From: Melioribacter sp051488685
GTDB lineage: Bacteria > Bacteroidota > Ignavibacteria > Ignavibacteriales > Melioribacteraceae
Direction: 5' to 3'
Length of the DNA: 64,000 bases
Assembly (NCBI RefSeq): GCF_051488685.1
Contig: NZ_JBPSEH010000001.1
Coordinates: 124,001-188,000, forward strand
Part shown: positions 55,252-64,000 of the stretch, in pieces
Numbering within the stretch: the stretch's first letter is position 1
How the letters are laid out: every line of letters starts with the position of its first letter
Program-made: the position numbers and the translations under genes
Notes under the pieces: model-generated
Told to the model about the DNA's origin: nothing
The model's database searches: none
What the model saw: the letters and a program-made list of their open reading frames with translations, nothing else

Positions 55252-58200
55252 TTACTTCAAGAGATTCATCTTCATGGTAGAAGTGTACTTGCCGGCAGTA
55301 ATTCTATAGATATAGATACCGGAAGATACTTTGCTACCGAAGTCGTTTGTACCATCCCATCTTACTGTATAATAACCAGCTTCCTGTTCTTGATCAACCA
55401 GAGTTTTAACTACCTGTCCGAGCATGTTGTAGATAACCAGACTTACTTTTGCATCCTGCGGGATACCGTATTTGATGTTAGTAGTCGGGTTGAATGGGTT
55501 CGGATAGTTCTGGCTTACAGTAAATTCTGTTGGTATTTCCTTAACTTTAACAGACATCTGTCCGCCAATCTGGTCGTTCAGTTTTGCTGAAGCTGTAAGA
55601 TTAACTGCTGATTCTTTGTCTTTGAGTGCAACGCCAATAAGAGCAACATCGCCGTCTGTTAATGGGGTTGTACCTGCAAGAGCTAACTTGAGAACACCAT
55701 TTTCAAAGTTGGAGAACATTACCCAGCCTTCTGGCAGTCTCGGTGTTACATTCTTGAACTCAACTTGATTGCCAAGTTCAATTTCTGCAGATACTGAAAG
55801 GATACCTTGAGCCTTCATCAATGTAACTGGTATTGAAAGCACGCCTTCTTCATTTACAGCTTTACCAAATTCAACTGTACCCATTGCTGCGCTAACTTTT
55901 GCAGTTGGGAATTCACCATTAACAACATAGTAGAGTATCCAGGCTGCATCATATGCACCGATGACACCGTCATTGTTAACATCTGCAGCGTACATACCCT
56001 GAGCATCTAATGTATCGAGTCCAACAACGTATTTCAAAATAACAGATGCATCGTCAGAAGCTATATTACCGTCGCCACCAACATCACCTTTTTCAACTGG
56101 ATAATCAACTGTTACCATAGCGGTAGTTGTGTCGCTTGCAGTACCATCTGTAGCAACTACCGAAACTGTAAAGGTCTTACTTGCATCGGCAAAGACTGGT
56201 GAGAATGTAAGGGTACCAAGTGTAGAAGAAATTGTTGCTGTACCGCTAAATGCAGGAGTTATTGGCAGCAAGGTATATGTAACCGGGTCGCCGTCAACAT
56301 CAACTGCATTATAAGTGAACGATAAGGTTTCACTGCTTTTGATTGTTGTATCAGCAAGAACTACAGCACCACTTTCTGTAAATTTAGGACCACGGTTAAC
56401 ATTTGCAACCGTAACTGCAACAGTATCATATGTTGTCAGTGTACCGTCAGTAGCAGAAAGAATAATAGTATGGCTTCCTGCATCTGTATAACCGGTAATC
56501 CATGTTAGTGATTTAGCTGATGCATTGTAGACTGCTGCAGCAGGTTTCTGAACTATAGCTGCGCTTGGTGTTTGTCCAATGTCAGGATCCGTTACTGTCC
56601 AAGTAACACTTACAGTATCACCTTCATTGACTGCAATGTTATTAGAAGATGCAACAATCTTTGGAGCTTTATTTAATTGGCTGTAAGTAAATATTGCACC
56701 TACTGTTGAGATAGCACCAGTTGCATTTCTTACTATAACTACTGGAGTTGTTCCATCTGTGTAGTTATCATAGCTTGTTCCACCCTGTGCAATCCACTGG
56801 TTATTAACATTGCCATCAAATCTTCTAACAAATCTTATATTTTGAATACCATCAGTCTGAAATTCAGTATATCCTTCTGCTCTTGCTTCTATATCATAAG
56901 TAACGGATGGTTGCAAAGTTAAATCAGATTTTACTAACCAGTAAAAATCAGGATAATTTGTAATAGTTAAGTTACCACTAGTTATCGGGAAGCCGTTAGT
57001 ACCCTTAGGACTAACTTCTGCTTCTGAAACTGTTAAAGTAAAGTTAGAAGTGGGTATACTTGTAAATTGGAAAGCCAACGGCTTATAATATGGTGTAGAA
57101 GACGGAGCAGTACCAACAGGGAATTCTACTCTTGTAAGAGCTATTGCTGGAGTGCCACCATGAACAGTACCGGTAGCATCAATTAATTTCTTAACATTAC
57201 CAACGACGTGGCTTGCATTTGTTCCCGTTACACCACTTCTATCGAATCCTTGAGTTGGTTGTGAACCATTGTCGTCATGTCTCAAGATAACATTCTTGCT
57301 ACCTGTTACCAGTACACCGTTCTGGAAATAGAGAACAGAAGCTGTGAAATCCAGGTCACCACCACTAAATGTTAAAGTAGCTTCGTTACTGCTCTTGTTC
57401 ATTCTGAATTTAATGTTACCCGGCACAGCCCATGTTCCATTAAGTGCTAAAGTTGTGTTATTTGCACCTGTAAAGTTAAGGAATGCGGCAGTAGTAGCAG
57501 TAAATATACCACCGTTAGATGTTTGGGTAACATTTCCACCTATATTAACATCTTTACCATTTATATCGAAATTACCGCCGTCAAATGTTAAATCACCATT
57601 CAACGTAATCTTGTTGTCGAGCGTCACATTTGATTTAAATGTAACATTACCTGCATACGGAGCATACGAACCGCTTGTAACTGCTCCTAATTCACGAGTT
57701 GAGGTTGCAGTAGCACCGTTGTATATCAGAGCCATCGAACCTGCTTTAACAAGGTCTTTATCGAGGGCTACTGTGCCATTGATTTTAAGTTCTAATGTAG
57801 AACCATCGGCCATAGTAACAGTTTTATTATTAGTAACCGCATCAAGTTTGTCATTAAGGCTTAATGTCCCAGCAACTGTTACATTTGCGTTTAATATTAC
57901 TTCGAAGCCGTCAGCATTGTTAGCGGTTGCATCACTGCTTGCTATAGTTAAATTTCTTACTGTTGCAGGCAATTCTTTACCTGTCACTATATCTGCTCCA
58001 CCTGTATATGTAGTATATTTAACATCTGTATTTGCTCCAAAAGCAGGTAATTTAGCCAATGTTGCAGCATTTGCCTGTCTTTCTATTAATATACCGTCAC
58101 CTAAAGTAAGGTCGTTATCATTGGTAGTTGTAAGAGCTGCCTTGAGGACTAAATTCTTATTGACAGTAAATTTATTTGCTCCAGTATTTACAGCGATATT

Positions 58201-61200
58201 TACTGTTAAATTATCAATTGAGAATCCAGAAGAAGGAATTGTTACACCAGCATTCGACCAGGTAAGCATACCTGTGGTCTGGGTAATAGCACCAGCAGTA
58301 AATGTGAATGTACCGTTTACTACAAGATGATTAATACCCATTGCTAAAGTACCTGCAGTATTTGTAAATGCAGTGCTTACCGTTAATGTTTTTGCAGTAG
58401 AATTATCGGAGTTTACCTGTACTGTACCAGTACTATTAATTGTTAACGTAGGAATTGTATAATTTTGTTTTAGCAATACATTTGCTGCGTTACCTTTAAG
58501 TTCCAAAGCACCGGTGGTGAATGCACCTGCGTCAGATTCAACAGTTACACTATTACCGGTTACGGTTAACGTTCCTGTTTGAGCAAATGTTGCAGCATTG
58601 TCGATTAAAAGAGAATTTGATACTGTCATACCAGCATTAATAGTAACACCGTTTGCAGTACCAACAGAGCTTAAATTCGGAACTGTAAATGAAGCACCGG
58701 GGGTCAAGTCAATTGCTGCAGCAGTTGAATTAAGTTCGAGAGTACCATTTGTGAATGTACCAGTACCTGTTCTATTATAATCAGGTGAGGCAGCAGAACC
58801 TAATTGAATATATTTAAATCCACCGGCATTAATATTACCTGCAACCTGAGTAGTCGCTCCCGTAACCTGGACATTAGAGCCCAAAGTAAGTGTTCCAGCT
58901 GTTAATGTAACTGTTCCACCAATAACTGTGCTTGCACCTCCGCGTGTGAGCGTCAATGTACCATTTGTAAGAGTTAGGTTACCACTAAATGTGGATGTTG
59001 TACCTCCAGCAATTGTAACGCTTGCTGTAGGACCTACAGTAGCATTACCGACTACAAGATTTCCACTCAACGTAGAGTTAGTTGAATTCATTGTTACAGT
59101 GGCTACAGCACCAGTTTTTGTACTAGTTCCTTGTAAAGTTAAATTAGCAATCGATTTGAGATCGCTGGATGTAAATGTTGCACTATTTGCAGCAGGTTCA
59201 AAAGTAAGATTGTTAACTGTAGCTGCATCACCTGATGCCGTTGAGCCATTAACTGAGGAACCATTTCCTGTTACTTCCAGAGTACCACCGCTAACAGTAC
59301 CTTTTACAGAGTGTGTCTTGCCATCACCTGCCAAAGTATATGTATTAGCACCCTGTGCAAGTGTAGTACCGCTATTAACAGTCAGTGTACCATTAATGGT
59401 AGAAGCACCATTGTGACCTGTAACAGTTTTTCCACTAGCTACAGCTATTGTAACGTCGTTAATCTTGGTTGGTGTGCCTGACCATTCCGGACCCGCAGTA
59501 TAATCGTCAGCACCAAAGTAATACAGATTAACATTTGTTGAATATGTTAAAGTGCCACCACCCGTATTAGTTAAAGCAGCACTGTTTGCTGTTGTTGTAT
59601 TTATTTTAACTGTCGGATTAGCAACCAAAGCATTATTAAATGTAACCGTATGACCTGCAGCAGCTATATCAAAATCACCTTGATTTATATATAAAATACC
59701 TGAAATAGTTACTGAGGAACCTGTAGCAACTTTATTAGCTGCATTTGACAGATTAACCAGTATATTTCCAAATGTACCAGTACCCTGCACCGTTCCGCTT
59801 GCACCAATAAAAGCAACATAGCCTACACCTGTAGTAGAATATGCATTACCGCTATTATCAAATACACTTGCACCAGTCAAATTAAGATTGTAGTTACCTA
59901 CATCTAACGTTCCGTTGGTAATAGTAAGGTTACCTGCTACTGCGATAGAAGCAGCTAAAGAAACAACAGTGCTAGCGCCTTTATTTACCGTTAAATTATT
60001 CAACACAAGCGAAGCACCGGGGTTAAATGACTGGGTTAAATTTCCCGCAAACACTAATGTACCAGTTGCAGCTACGTTATTAGGTGTATTATCTGTTCTA
60101 TTAAATTGACTGCCATAAATTGTTAATGTATTACCATTATCAGTCAAAGCACCAGCGACATTTGAAGCCAAAGTTAACGAGCCATAAACAGAAGTATTAG
60201 CGCCTAATGTGAGCTTACCACCTGATGCAATCGTAACATTTGGTAGTTCACCTCCACCATTAGCAGTTACAGTACCACTTATATTTAACATACCGGAGCC
60301 AACTGTAGATGCGGCGGAGGAAATAATATTTCCAGCATTAGTTAGAGTTGTGGTACCCGAAAGCGTTAATTGGTATCCATTCAGCTTAATAACTGAAGCT
60401 GCGTTATTATTGCTAACTGTTGCATTAGAGAATGTTGCTGAAGTAAGAAGATTTATTGTACCGCCAGCATTGTTGTTAATCGGACCCGAATAAGTTCCAG
60501 CACCTACTTCAATTGTACCTGTTGAGCCGTTTGTAAGTCCGAAATCAAATCCTGTCGTACCGACACCACCCGTTAAAACAATTTTCCCAGTAGAAACATT
60601 ATTGATTGTCCTAATAGGCGTAGGAGCACCACTTGTAACTTCCGCGCCAAGCAATTGAACTGCAAATGTTACAGTACCAGCACCATTATTTACAATAGCA
60701 TCAGTACCAGTTGCATCACTTGTAAACGAAACCGTACCATTAAATGTAGGCGATCCCTGAGTAACAATTATTTGTCCTGAAGAAAGGGCTAAATTTCCAT
60801 TAACTGTTAATGTAGTAGCTGCAGCGCCTAAGTTAACTGTCAAAGTACCTGTTCCCAAATTCGAAGGCAATTCTGGCCCTGCAACTGTATTAGAAGTAGA
60901 AGTATAAGTAACATTTACGTTTGTAGTTGTCGGTGTTTCAGTAATTGCACCAGCTGACCTTGTAATCGTACCACCGCTGCCTATGATAACATTAGCACCA
61001 GTTATATTCAAGGTACCGCTCGTAAGAACTAGAGCATTAGCACCTGTTCCAAGATTAAATTTCTGGCTTCCGTCTGCAGTAGTACCAAGATAAACATTTT
61101 TACCTGAGCCAGGATTAATTGTCATACCATTGGTAATTGTAACAGTATTTAATGCGTTAAATGTTTGAGCAACAAAATGAACTGCTTTTGTTACATTAAC

Positions 61201-61431
61201 ATTTGCTTCATTATAAGTATCTGCATCAATTCGTATAAAGTCCCCGTCGGCAGCTACACTTAACGCTTTCGCAATGGTTTGATACGGGGTTGTTGAAGAA
61301 CCATTCCCCGTAATGTCATTACCATTTGTATTACTTACGTAGTATGTATTTTGAGCAAATGCCGTAGTGGCGGCAAACGTAAGCAACACAAGTAGGAGAC
61401 CTAATTTGTTAATGATGTTTCTAAAATTCAT
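55252..61431 (-). CDS. Giant T9SS-exported beta-helix protein with dockerin-like and cohesin-like modules
   Basis: 2059 aa from the ATG at 61431, chosen for GGGAG upstream and a signal peptide (GLLLVLLTFAATTAFAQ); a 72-base longer frame exists. The N-terminus has a DUF1565-like motif (YYVSNTNGNDITGNGSSTTP YQTIAKAL). Up to ~1450 the protein is Thr/Asn/Gly-rich imperfect repeats (e.g. GTLTLGSNVQVTGATTQ), probably a right-handed beta-helix adhesin. Ig-like domains follow. A dockerin-like pair of calcium loops at ~1782-1845 reads DVGGDGNIASDDASVILKYV and DVNNDGVIGAYDAAWILYYV. A cohesin-like domain and a T9SS sorting domain (VSQNYPNPFNPTTNIKYGIP) end it. Likely surface adhesin or scaffold. Confidence 0.85.
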   Translation of the reverse strand: MNFRNIINKLGLLLVLLTFAATTAFAQNTYYVSNTNGNDITGNGSSTTPYQTIAKALSVAADGDFIRIDADTYNEANVNVTKAVHFVAQTFNALNTVTITNGMTINPGSGKNVYLGTTADGSQKFNLGTGANALVLTSGTLNITGANVIIGSGGTITRSAGAITETPTTTNVNVTYTSTSNTVAGPELPSNLGTGTLTVNLGAAATTLTVNGNLALSSGQIIVTQGSPTFNGTVSFTSDATGTDAIVNNGAGTVTFAVQLLGAEVTSGAPTPIRTINNVSTGKIVLTGGVGTTGFDFGLTNGSTGTIEVGAGTYSGPINNNAGGTINLLTSATFSNATVSNNNAASVIKLNGYQLTLSGTTTLTNAGNIISSAASTVGSGMLNISGTVTANGGGELPNVTIASGGKLTLGANTSVYGSLTLASNVAGALTDNGNTLTIYGSQFNRTDNTPNNVAATGTLVFAGNLTQSFNPGASLVLNNLTVNKGASTVVSLAASIAVAGNLTITNGTLDVGNYNLNLTGASVFDNSGNAYSTTGVGYVAFIGASGTVQGTGTFGNILVNLSNAANKVATGSSVTISGILYINQGDFDIAAAGHTVTFNNALVANPTVKINTTTANSAALTNTGGGTLTYSTNVNLYYFGADDYTAGPEWSGTPTKINDVTIAVASGKTVTGHNGASTINGTLTVNSGTTLAQGANTYTLAGDGKTHSVKGTVSGGTLEVTGNGSSVNGSTASGDAATVNNLTFEPAANSATFTSSDLKSIANLTLQGTSTKTGAVATVTMNSTNSTLSGNLVVGNATVGPTASVTIAGGTTSTFSGNLTLTNGTLTLTRGGASTVIGGTVTLTAGTLTLGSNVQVTGATTQVAGNINAGGFKYIQLGSAASPDYNRTGTGTFTNGTLELNSTAAAIDLTPGASFTVPNLSSVGTANGVTINAGMTVSNSLLIDNAATFAQTGTLTVTGNSVTVESDAGAFTTGALELKGNAANVLLKQNYTIPTLTINSTGTVQVNSDNSTAKTLTVSTAFTNTAGTLAMGINHLVVNGTFTFTAGAITQTTGMLTWSNAGVTIPSSGFSIDNLTVNIAVNTGANKFTVNKNLVLKAALTTTNDNDLTLGDGILIERQANAATLAKLPAFGANTDVKYTTYTGGADIVTGKELPATVRNLTIASSDATANNADGFEVILNANVTVAGTLSLNDKLDAVTNNKTVTMADGSTLELKINGTVALDKDLVKAGSMALIYNGATATSTRELGAVTSGSYAPYAGNVTFKSNVTLDNKITLNGDLTFDGGNFDINGKDVNIGGNVTQTSNGGIFTATTAAFLNFTGANNTTLALNGTWAVPGNIKFRMNKSSNEATLTFSGGDLDFTASVLYFQNGVLVTGSKNVILRHDDNGSQPTQGFDRSGVTGTNASHVVGNVKKLIDATGTVHGGTPAIALTRVEFPVGTAPSSTPYYKPLAFQFTSIPTSNFTLTVSEAEVSPKGTNGFPITSGNLTITNYPDFYWLVKSDLTLQPSVTYDIEARAEGYTEFQTDGIQNIRFVRRFDGNVNNQWIAQGGTSYDNYTDGTTPVVIVRNATGAISTVGAIFTYSQLNKAPKIVASSNNIAVNEGDTVSVTWTVTDPDIGQTPSAAIVQKPAAAVYNASAKSLTWITGYTDAGSHTIILSATDGTLTTYDTVAVTVANVNRGPKFTESGAVVLADTTIKSSETLSFTYNAVDVDGDPVTYTLLPITPAFSGTATISSTLGTLTFSPVFADASKTFTVSVVATDGTASDTTTAMVTVDYPVEKGDVGGDGNIASDDASVILKYVVGLDTLDAQGMYAADVNNDGVIGAYDAAWILYYVVNGEFPTAKVSAAMGTVEFGKAVNEEGVLSIPVTLMKAQGILSVSAEIELGNQVEFKNVTPRLPEGWVMFSNFENGVLKLALAGTTPLTDGDVALIGVALKDKESAVNLTASAKLNDQIGGQMSVKVKEIPTEFTVSQNYPNPFNPTTNIKYGIPQDAKVSLVIYNMLGQVVKTLVDQEQEAGYYTVRWDGTNDFGSKVSSGIYIYRITAGKYTSTMKMNLLK

Positions 61432-61552
61432 TTTTTTCTCCCTAATTGGTTGAGAAATATTTAACAATAAAAGAATGACTTGATTAAAAGATTGTTTTTG
61501 CACGCAAACAAACTTTGTTCAGAAGGATAACCTTCGAATTGAAACTCGCGCC

Positions 61553-61582
61553 CTAAGTAGGTATTGGTTTTCTCATCAGCAT
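61553..61582 (-). CDS. Possible 9-codon leader peptide upstream of the giant T9SS gene
   Basis: MLMRKPIPT then TAG, preceded by a perfect AAGGAGGT ribosome binding site (61584-61591), one of the strongest in the window. It lies ~120 bases upstream of the giant gene. A small hairpin (GAAGG-ATAA-CCTTC, 61532-61545) follows it. May be a leader ORF or an attenuator element; not proven. Confidence 0.35.
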   Translation of the reverse strand: MLMRKPIPT

Positions 61583-61591
61583 TTACCTCCT

Positions 61592-61879
61592 TGCTTTGTT
61601 TGTTAATAATTTTGTTTGTTGTTTTGTTCATATTCTATTTCTTTGCTTAAGAAAATCAAATTTAGTTTTATACAGCGCTTTTAAAATCAAAACACCAAAG
61701 AGCCTAATCTTTCCCTTCCGTAAAAGATTTACTCTTTGTTTTACAATAAGTTATCAAAACTTATATAGAGTTTTGGTTTAAAATATCAGAATCCCTCGTA
61801 CTTGTCAACTCTTTTTTAAATAATTTTTCATTATCGGGGTATAAGATATAAATTTGTATCAGTCTTGTCAATTAAAAAA
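61592..61879. other. AT-rich intergenic region upstream of the giant gene
   Basis: No gene recognised. Presumably holds the promoter of the giant T9SS gene; no clear motif was identified. Confidence 0.3.
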
Positions 61880-61949
61880 TGTTCTTTGTTCGTGGTTCAA
61901 GGTTCAATGTTCTTGGTTCAATGTTCGTAGTTCAAGGTTCTTGGTTCAA
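61880..61949. repeat. Array of ten degenerate heptamers (NGTTCNN)
   Basis: Ten head-to-tail heptamers: TGTTCTT, TGTTCGT, GGTTCAA (twice), TGTTCTT, GGTTCAA, TGTTCGT, AGTTCAA, GGTTCTT, GGTTCAA. The same heptamer family forms the insert in the ribose-5-phosphate isomerase gene at 63122. Confidence 0.85.
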
Positions 61950-61974
61950 GGTTGTAATAGAGTTTAAGATGGTT

Positions 61975-62515
61975 TCTGAGCTTGTCGAAGCAAACACTCC
62001 GGGCTCGTCTCGATACGCACTACGTACTACTTCGACGAGCGGCTGCATCCTGCGGTCGTTGAGTTTTCTTCGATAGAAGAACATATCGAAACGACCGCCC
62101 GAGCTCGTCTCGATACGCACTTCGTGCTACTCGACGAGCTTGAAAATTTGCGGTTGCTGAGCTTGCCGAAGCAAACACTCCGGGCTCGTCTCGATACGCA
62201 CTACGTACTACTTCGACGAGCGGCTGCATCCTGCGGTCGTTGAGTTTTCTTCGATAGAAGAACATATCGAAACGACCGCCTGAGCTCGTTTCGATACGAA
62301 CTTCGTTCTACTCAACGAGCTTAGAAGTCTGCGGTTGCTGAGCTTGTCGAAGCAAACACTCCGAGCTCGTTTCGATACGCACTTCGTGCTACTCGACGAG
62401 CTTGAAAATTTGCGGTTGCTGAGCTTGTCGAAGCAACCGCTTTTGTAAAAGAGGATTTTTAAGATTCTTCAGAGGTTGCTTCGTTCGCTTCGCTCACTCG
62501 CAAGGACATGGTCTC
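61975..62515. repeat. Hairpin repeat cluster 4
   Basis: Types A (62411; variants at 62152 and 62331), B (62103-62139, GCTCGTCTCGATACGCACTT...CGACGAGC) and C (about 62052 and 62233). A ~181-bp unit is repeated: GCAAACACTCCGGGCTCG starts at 61990 and 62171. Type D is at the right end. No gene; short frames here are repeat by-products. 62516-62641 holds nothing recognisable. Confidence 0.88.
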
Positions 62516-62641
62516 ACTCACAAAGACGTTGACAAATCTAAAAAACCAAAACTCATTCGGGAATAATTAATAATTATTCCACCTGACAATATTTAAAGAA
62601 CTTCCACTTTTCATTAGCGATTTCGACACTTTGCTCGATCG

Positions 62642-63427
62642 CTAAGAGGCAGTGAGAATTTCTACACCATTATCTGAAGAACAGTAAACTGAATCTACAA
62701 GTTTATTCAAAAAAATTCCGTGCTCTACGACACCAGCTCTTTCGTTCAACAACGAGCTTAATTCTGCGGGATTGTCAATCTTTCCAAAGTACGCATCAAC
62801 AATAAAATTTCCTTCGTCAGTAATAAAGAGTTCGCCAGCTTCCGTTTTTCTAATTTTTGTAGTGGCGCCGAGCGACTCAAGAAATTTAATTTCACTTTCC
62901 AGAGCAAATTGTAAAACTTCTACTGGCACAAAAAAGTTCGTCCCTAATTTTTCTGATATTTTTGTTTTATCTACAACTATTAATAATCTTTTTGTATTCT
63001 GAGCAATCACTTTTTCCCGCAGCAAAGCACCACCACCACCTTTAATTAAATTCAATTCGCTGTCGACTTCATCTGCACCGTCAATTGTTATGTCAATTAT
63101 GTTTGCCAATTTTTCGGGGTTGGTTCTTTGTTCTTTGTTCGTTGTTCGTGGTTCGTGGTTCGTGGTTCGTTGTTCGTGGTTCGTGTTTTTTTTAAATAGT
63201 TGGTTTAAGGACAGTAACGGAATTCCGAGTTCGGTGGCTAAGTCTTCCGTTCTTTTTGAAGTTGGGATACCGTAAATATTTTTCAAATTACCGTCCTTAA
63301 TTTTTTCAGCGATTTTCATTATGGCAAATTTAGCTGTCGACCCCGTGCCCAAACCTACAATCATGTTGTCTTTAATCTCGTCAACTGCCTTTTCTGCTGC
63401 AATTTGCTTCAGCTTACTATAATCCAT
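62642..63427 (-). CDS. rpiA: Ribose-5-phosphate isomerase A with an in-frame repeat insert
   Basis: 261 aa from the ATG at 63427 (AGGA nine bases upstream; RpiA homology begins at MDYSKLKQIAAEKAV); a 72-base longer frame is unlikely. It interconverts ribose-5-phosphate and ribulose-5-phosphate in the cytoplasm. Motifs: GLGTGSTA (25-32), DGADEVD (116-122), KGGGGALLREKV, and the C-terminal VVEHGIFLNKL. Unusual: residues ~81-102 are an insert (NTNHEQRT, TNHEPRT, TNKEQRT) encoded by nine tandem heptamers. It sits just before the catalytic DGADE strand. The rest of the protein is intact, so the enzyme is probably active. Confidence 0.94.
   Translation of the reverse strand: MDYSKLKQIAAEKAVDEIKDNMIVGLGTGSTAKFAIMKIAEKIKDGNLKNIYGIPTSKRTEDLATELGIPLLSLNQLFKKNTNHEQRTTNHEPRTTNKEQRTNPEKLANIIDITIDGADEVDSELNLIKGGGGALLREKVIAQNTKRLLIVVDKTKISEKLGTNFFVPVEVLQFALESEIKFLESLGATTKIRKTEAGELFITDEGNFIVDAYFGKIDNPAELSSLLNERAGVVEHGIFLNKLVDSVYCSSDNGVEILTAS
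63122..63184. repeat. Nine tandem heptamers (KGTTCKT) inside rpiA
   Basis: GGTTCTT, TGTTCTT, TGTTCGT (twice), GGTTCGT (three times), TGTTCGT, GGTTCGT: nine units, 63 bp. On the coding strand this gives three 7-residue repeats of N-[HK]-E-[QP]-R-T-T type. 63 is divisible by 3, so the frame is kept. Confidence 0.92.
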
Positions 63428-63739
63428 GACTTTATTCCTAAAAAATTTCGTGCCAATGTGAATTAATTTGATTCCTTTAAAATATTCAATTTTTTTCACA
63501 AAATAGGTGCGAAATATTTTCGGGGTTTAAAAATTTTTTGCGGTTTTTTCAATGCAAGGAGGGAGGGGAATATTGAAACCGCCAAGAACGCTAAGTGTTC
63601 TCTGCGTTTCTTTGCGATCTTTGCGGTTTAAAAAAATTAGTAGCTCAGCCTTATATCTTCTTCCTTTGAAGTAGAAGGCAATATTGAAACCGCAAAGAGC
63701 GCTAAGAGCGCTAAGTGAGTTTTGCGGTTAAAAAATATT
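63428..63739. repeat. Intergenic region with CGCTAAG/CTTTGCGG repeats
   Basis: Two related elements: 63577-63629 and 63686-63729. Each starts AAACCGC and ends in TTTGCGGTT, with CGCTAAG units between, so each could fold back on itself. TATTGAAACCGC occurs before both. No gene was recognised. Confidence 0.6.
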
Positions 63740-64000
63740 TTACAGATTATTAACCACTCTCCTAATTCCGTCCTTTAACATTTTCACATTAAAATTAATC
63801 AAATAGCCAAGCTTACAGTTGCTCAACTTCAAGTAAGTTAATATCTGCGCCAGATGGACATCGTTTAAACTTTCCACAGATTTTATTTCAATTATAACTT
63901 TTTTATTAACCAGCAAATCAATTCGGTAACCGATATCGAGTTTAACATCTTTATAAACAACCGGCAATTCTTTTTGTGATTCAACATACAAACCTGAATT
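63740..64000 (-). CDS. GxxExxY family protein (5' truncated)
   Basis: The frame is open to the window end, so the start lies outside; 86 residues are visible. The text VESQKELPVVYKDVKLDIGY then RIDLLVNKKVIIEIKSVESL and LAQILTYLKLSNCKLGYLIN is the core of the GxxExxY family, a PD-(D/E)xK-like fold of unknown function; the E-x-K of IIEIKS and the Asp of RIDLLV fit the nuclease-fold active site. Members are often found next to repeats, as here. An apparent TTG start at 63991 is only the first near-start codon in the visible part and is not meaningful. Confidence 0.85.
   Translation of the reverse strand, partial: NSGLYVESQKELPVVYKDVKLDIGYRIDLLVNKKVIIEIKSVESLNDVHLAQILTYLKLSNCKLGYLINFNVKMLKDGIRRVVNNL

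Noticed and set aside
57344..58330. 328-residue open frame on the plus strand
   Set aside because: It lies antisense to the Thr/Asn-rich repeat part of the giant T9SS gene; the low-complexity coding sequence keeps the opposite frame open. No ribosome binding site or domain.
58928..59416. 162-residue plus-strand open frame
   Set aside because: Antisense shadow of the same repetitive gene, Val/Pro/Leu-rich by composition only.
1..64000. tRNA or rRNA genes, insertion sequences, prophage
   Set aside because: No cloverleaf-like T-loop context, transposase, integrase or phage structural gene was recognised on either strand.

Overview
The window is AT-rich DNA of Bacteroidota/Ignavibacteria type. 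Four large proteins carry type IX secretion (T9SS) C-terminal sorting domains. There are TonB-dependent receptors with carboxypeptidase-like N-terminal domains, AGGAGG-type ribosome binding sites and many outer-membrane or periplasmic peptidases. Together with a mannan-degradation locus and cohesin/dockerin-like modules, this best fits a Melioribacter-like member of the Ignavibacteria. That assignment is an inference; no rRNA or tRNA gene was seen.

Layout. 1-8200: 3' part of a TonB-dependent receptor, a decayed stretch, a rhomboid protease, a membrane-anchored ClpP-class serine protease and a Tricorn-type protease. 8200-14800: an RND efflux operon (TolC, adaptor, pump) facing a TetR regulator, with a perfect operator-like palindrome between them. 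14800-19550: thioredoxin, an unknown membrane protein, an AlaX-like tRNA-editing protein, a DPP-IV-like S9 peptidase, an aldo/keto reductase and a small Cys-rich protein. 20000-24900: two membrane proteins (DUF5362-like and CDF-like), a lipoprotein/TonB-receptor pair, and NifX-like, DUF134 and DUF4342 proteins.

24950-41320 is the functional core: a mannan/glucomannan utilisation region. Two lipoprotein endo-mannanases (GH5_7-like and GH26), another GH5 enzyme and an acetylesterase act outside the cytoplasm. An SSS and a GPH-type symporter import the products. Mannobiose 2-epimerase and the GH130 mannosylglucose phosphorylase finish the pathway. In the same region lie a membrane-anchored sugar-binding protein with no ABC permease, a histidine kinase and a sigma-54-type response regulator. 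The two divergent promoter regions of the locus each contain the same palindrome, TTTATCA-N3-TGATAAA. It sits about 85-105 bp upstream of -24/-12-like (sigma-54) elements. I propose that the binding protein senses a mannan product, signals through the kinase, and the regulator acts from these palindromes as enhancer sites.

41400-45910: a GT-C glycosyltransferase and, convergent to it, a three-gene signalling operon (receiver-like small protein, HDOD, PAS kinase).

47590-61430: four T9SS-exported surface proteins, all on the minus strand. They contain cohesin-like domains, and the largest (2059 aa) has a dockerin-like pair of calcium loops. Clusters of intergenic hairpin repeats separate the first three genes and lie outside the whole block. 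One cluster contains a 203-bp tandem duplication. 62640-64000: ribose-5-phosphate isomerase A with an in-frame insert of nine tandem heptamers, and a truncated GxxExxY protein. A related ten-copy heptamer array lies outside genes at 61880.
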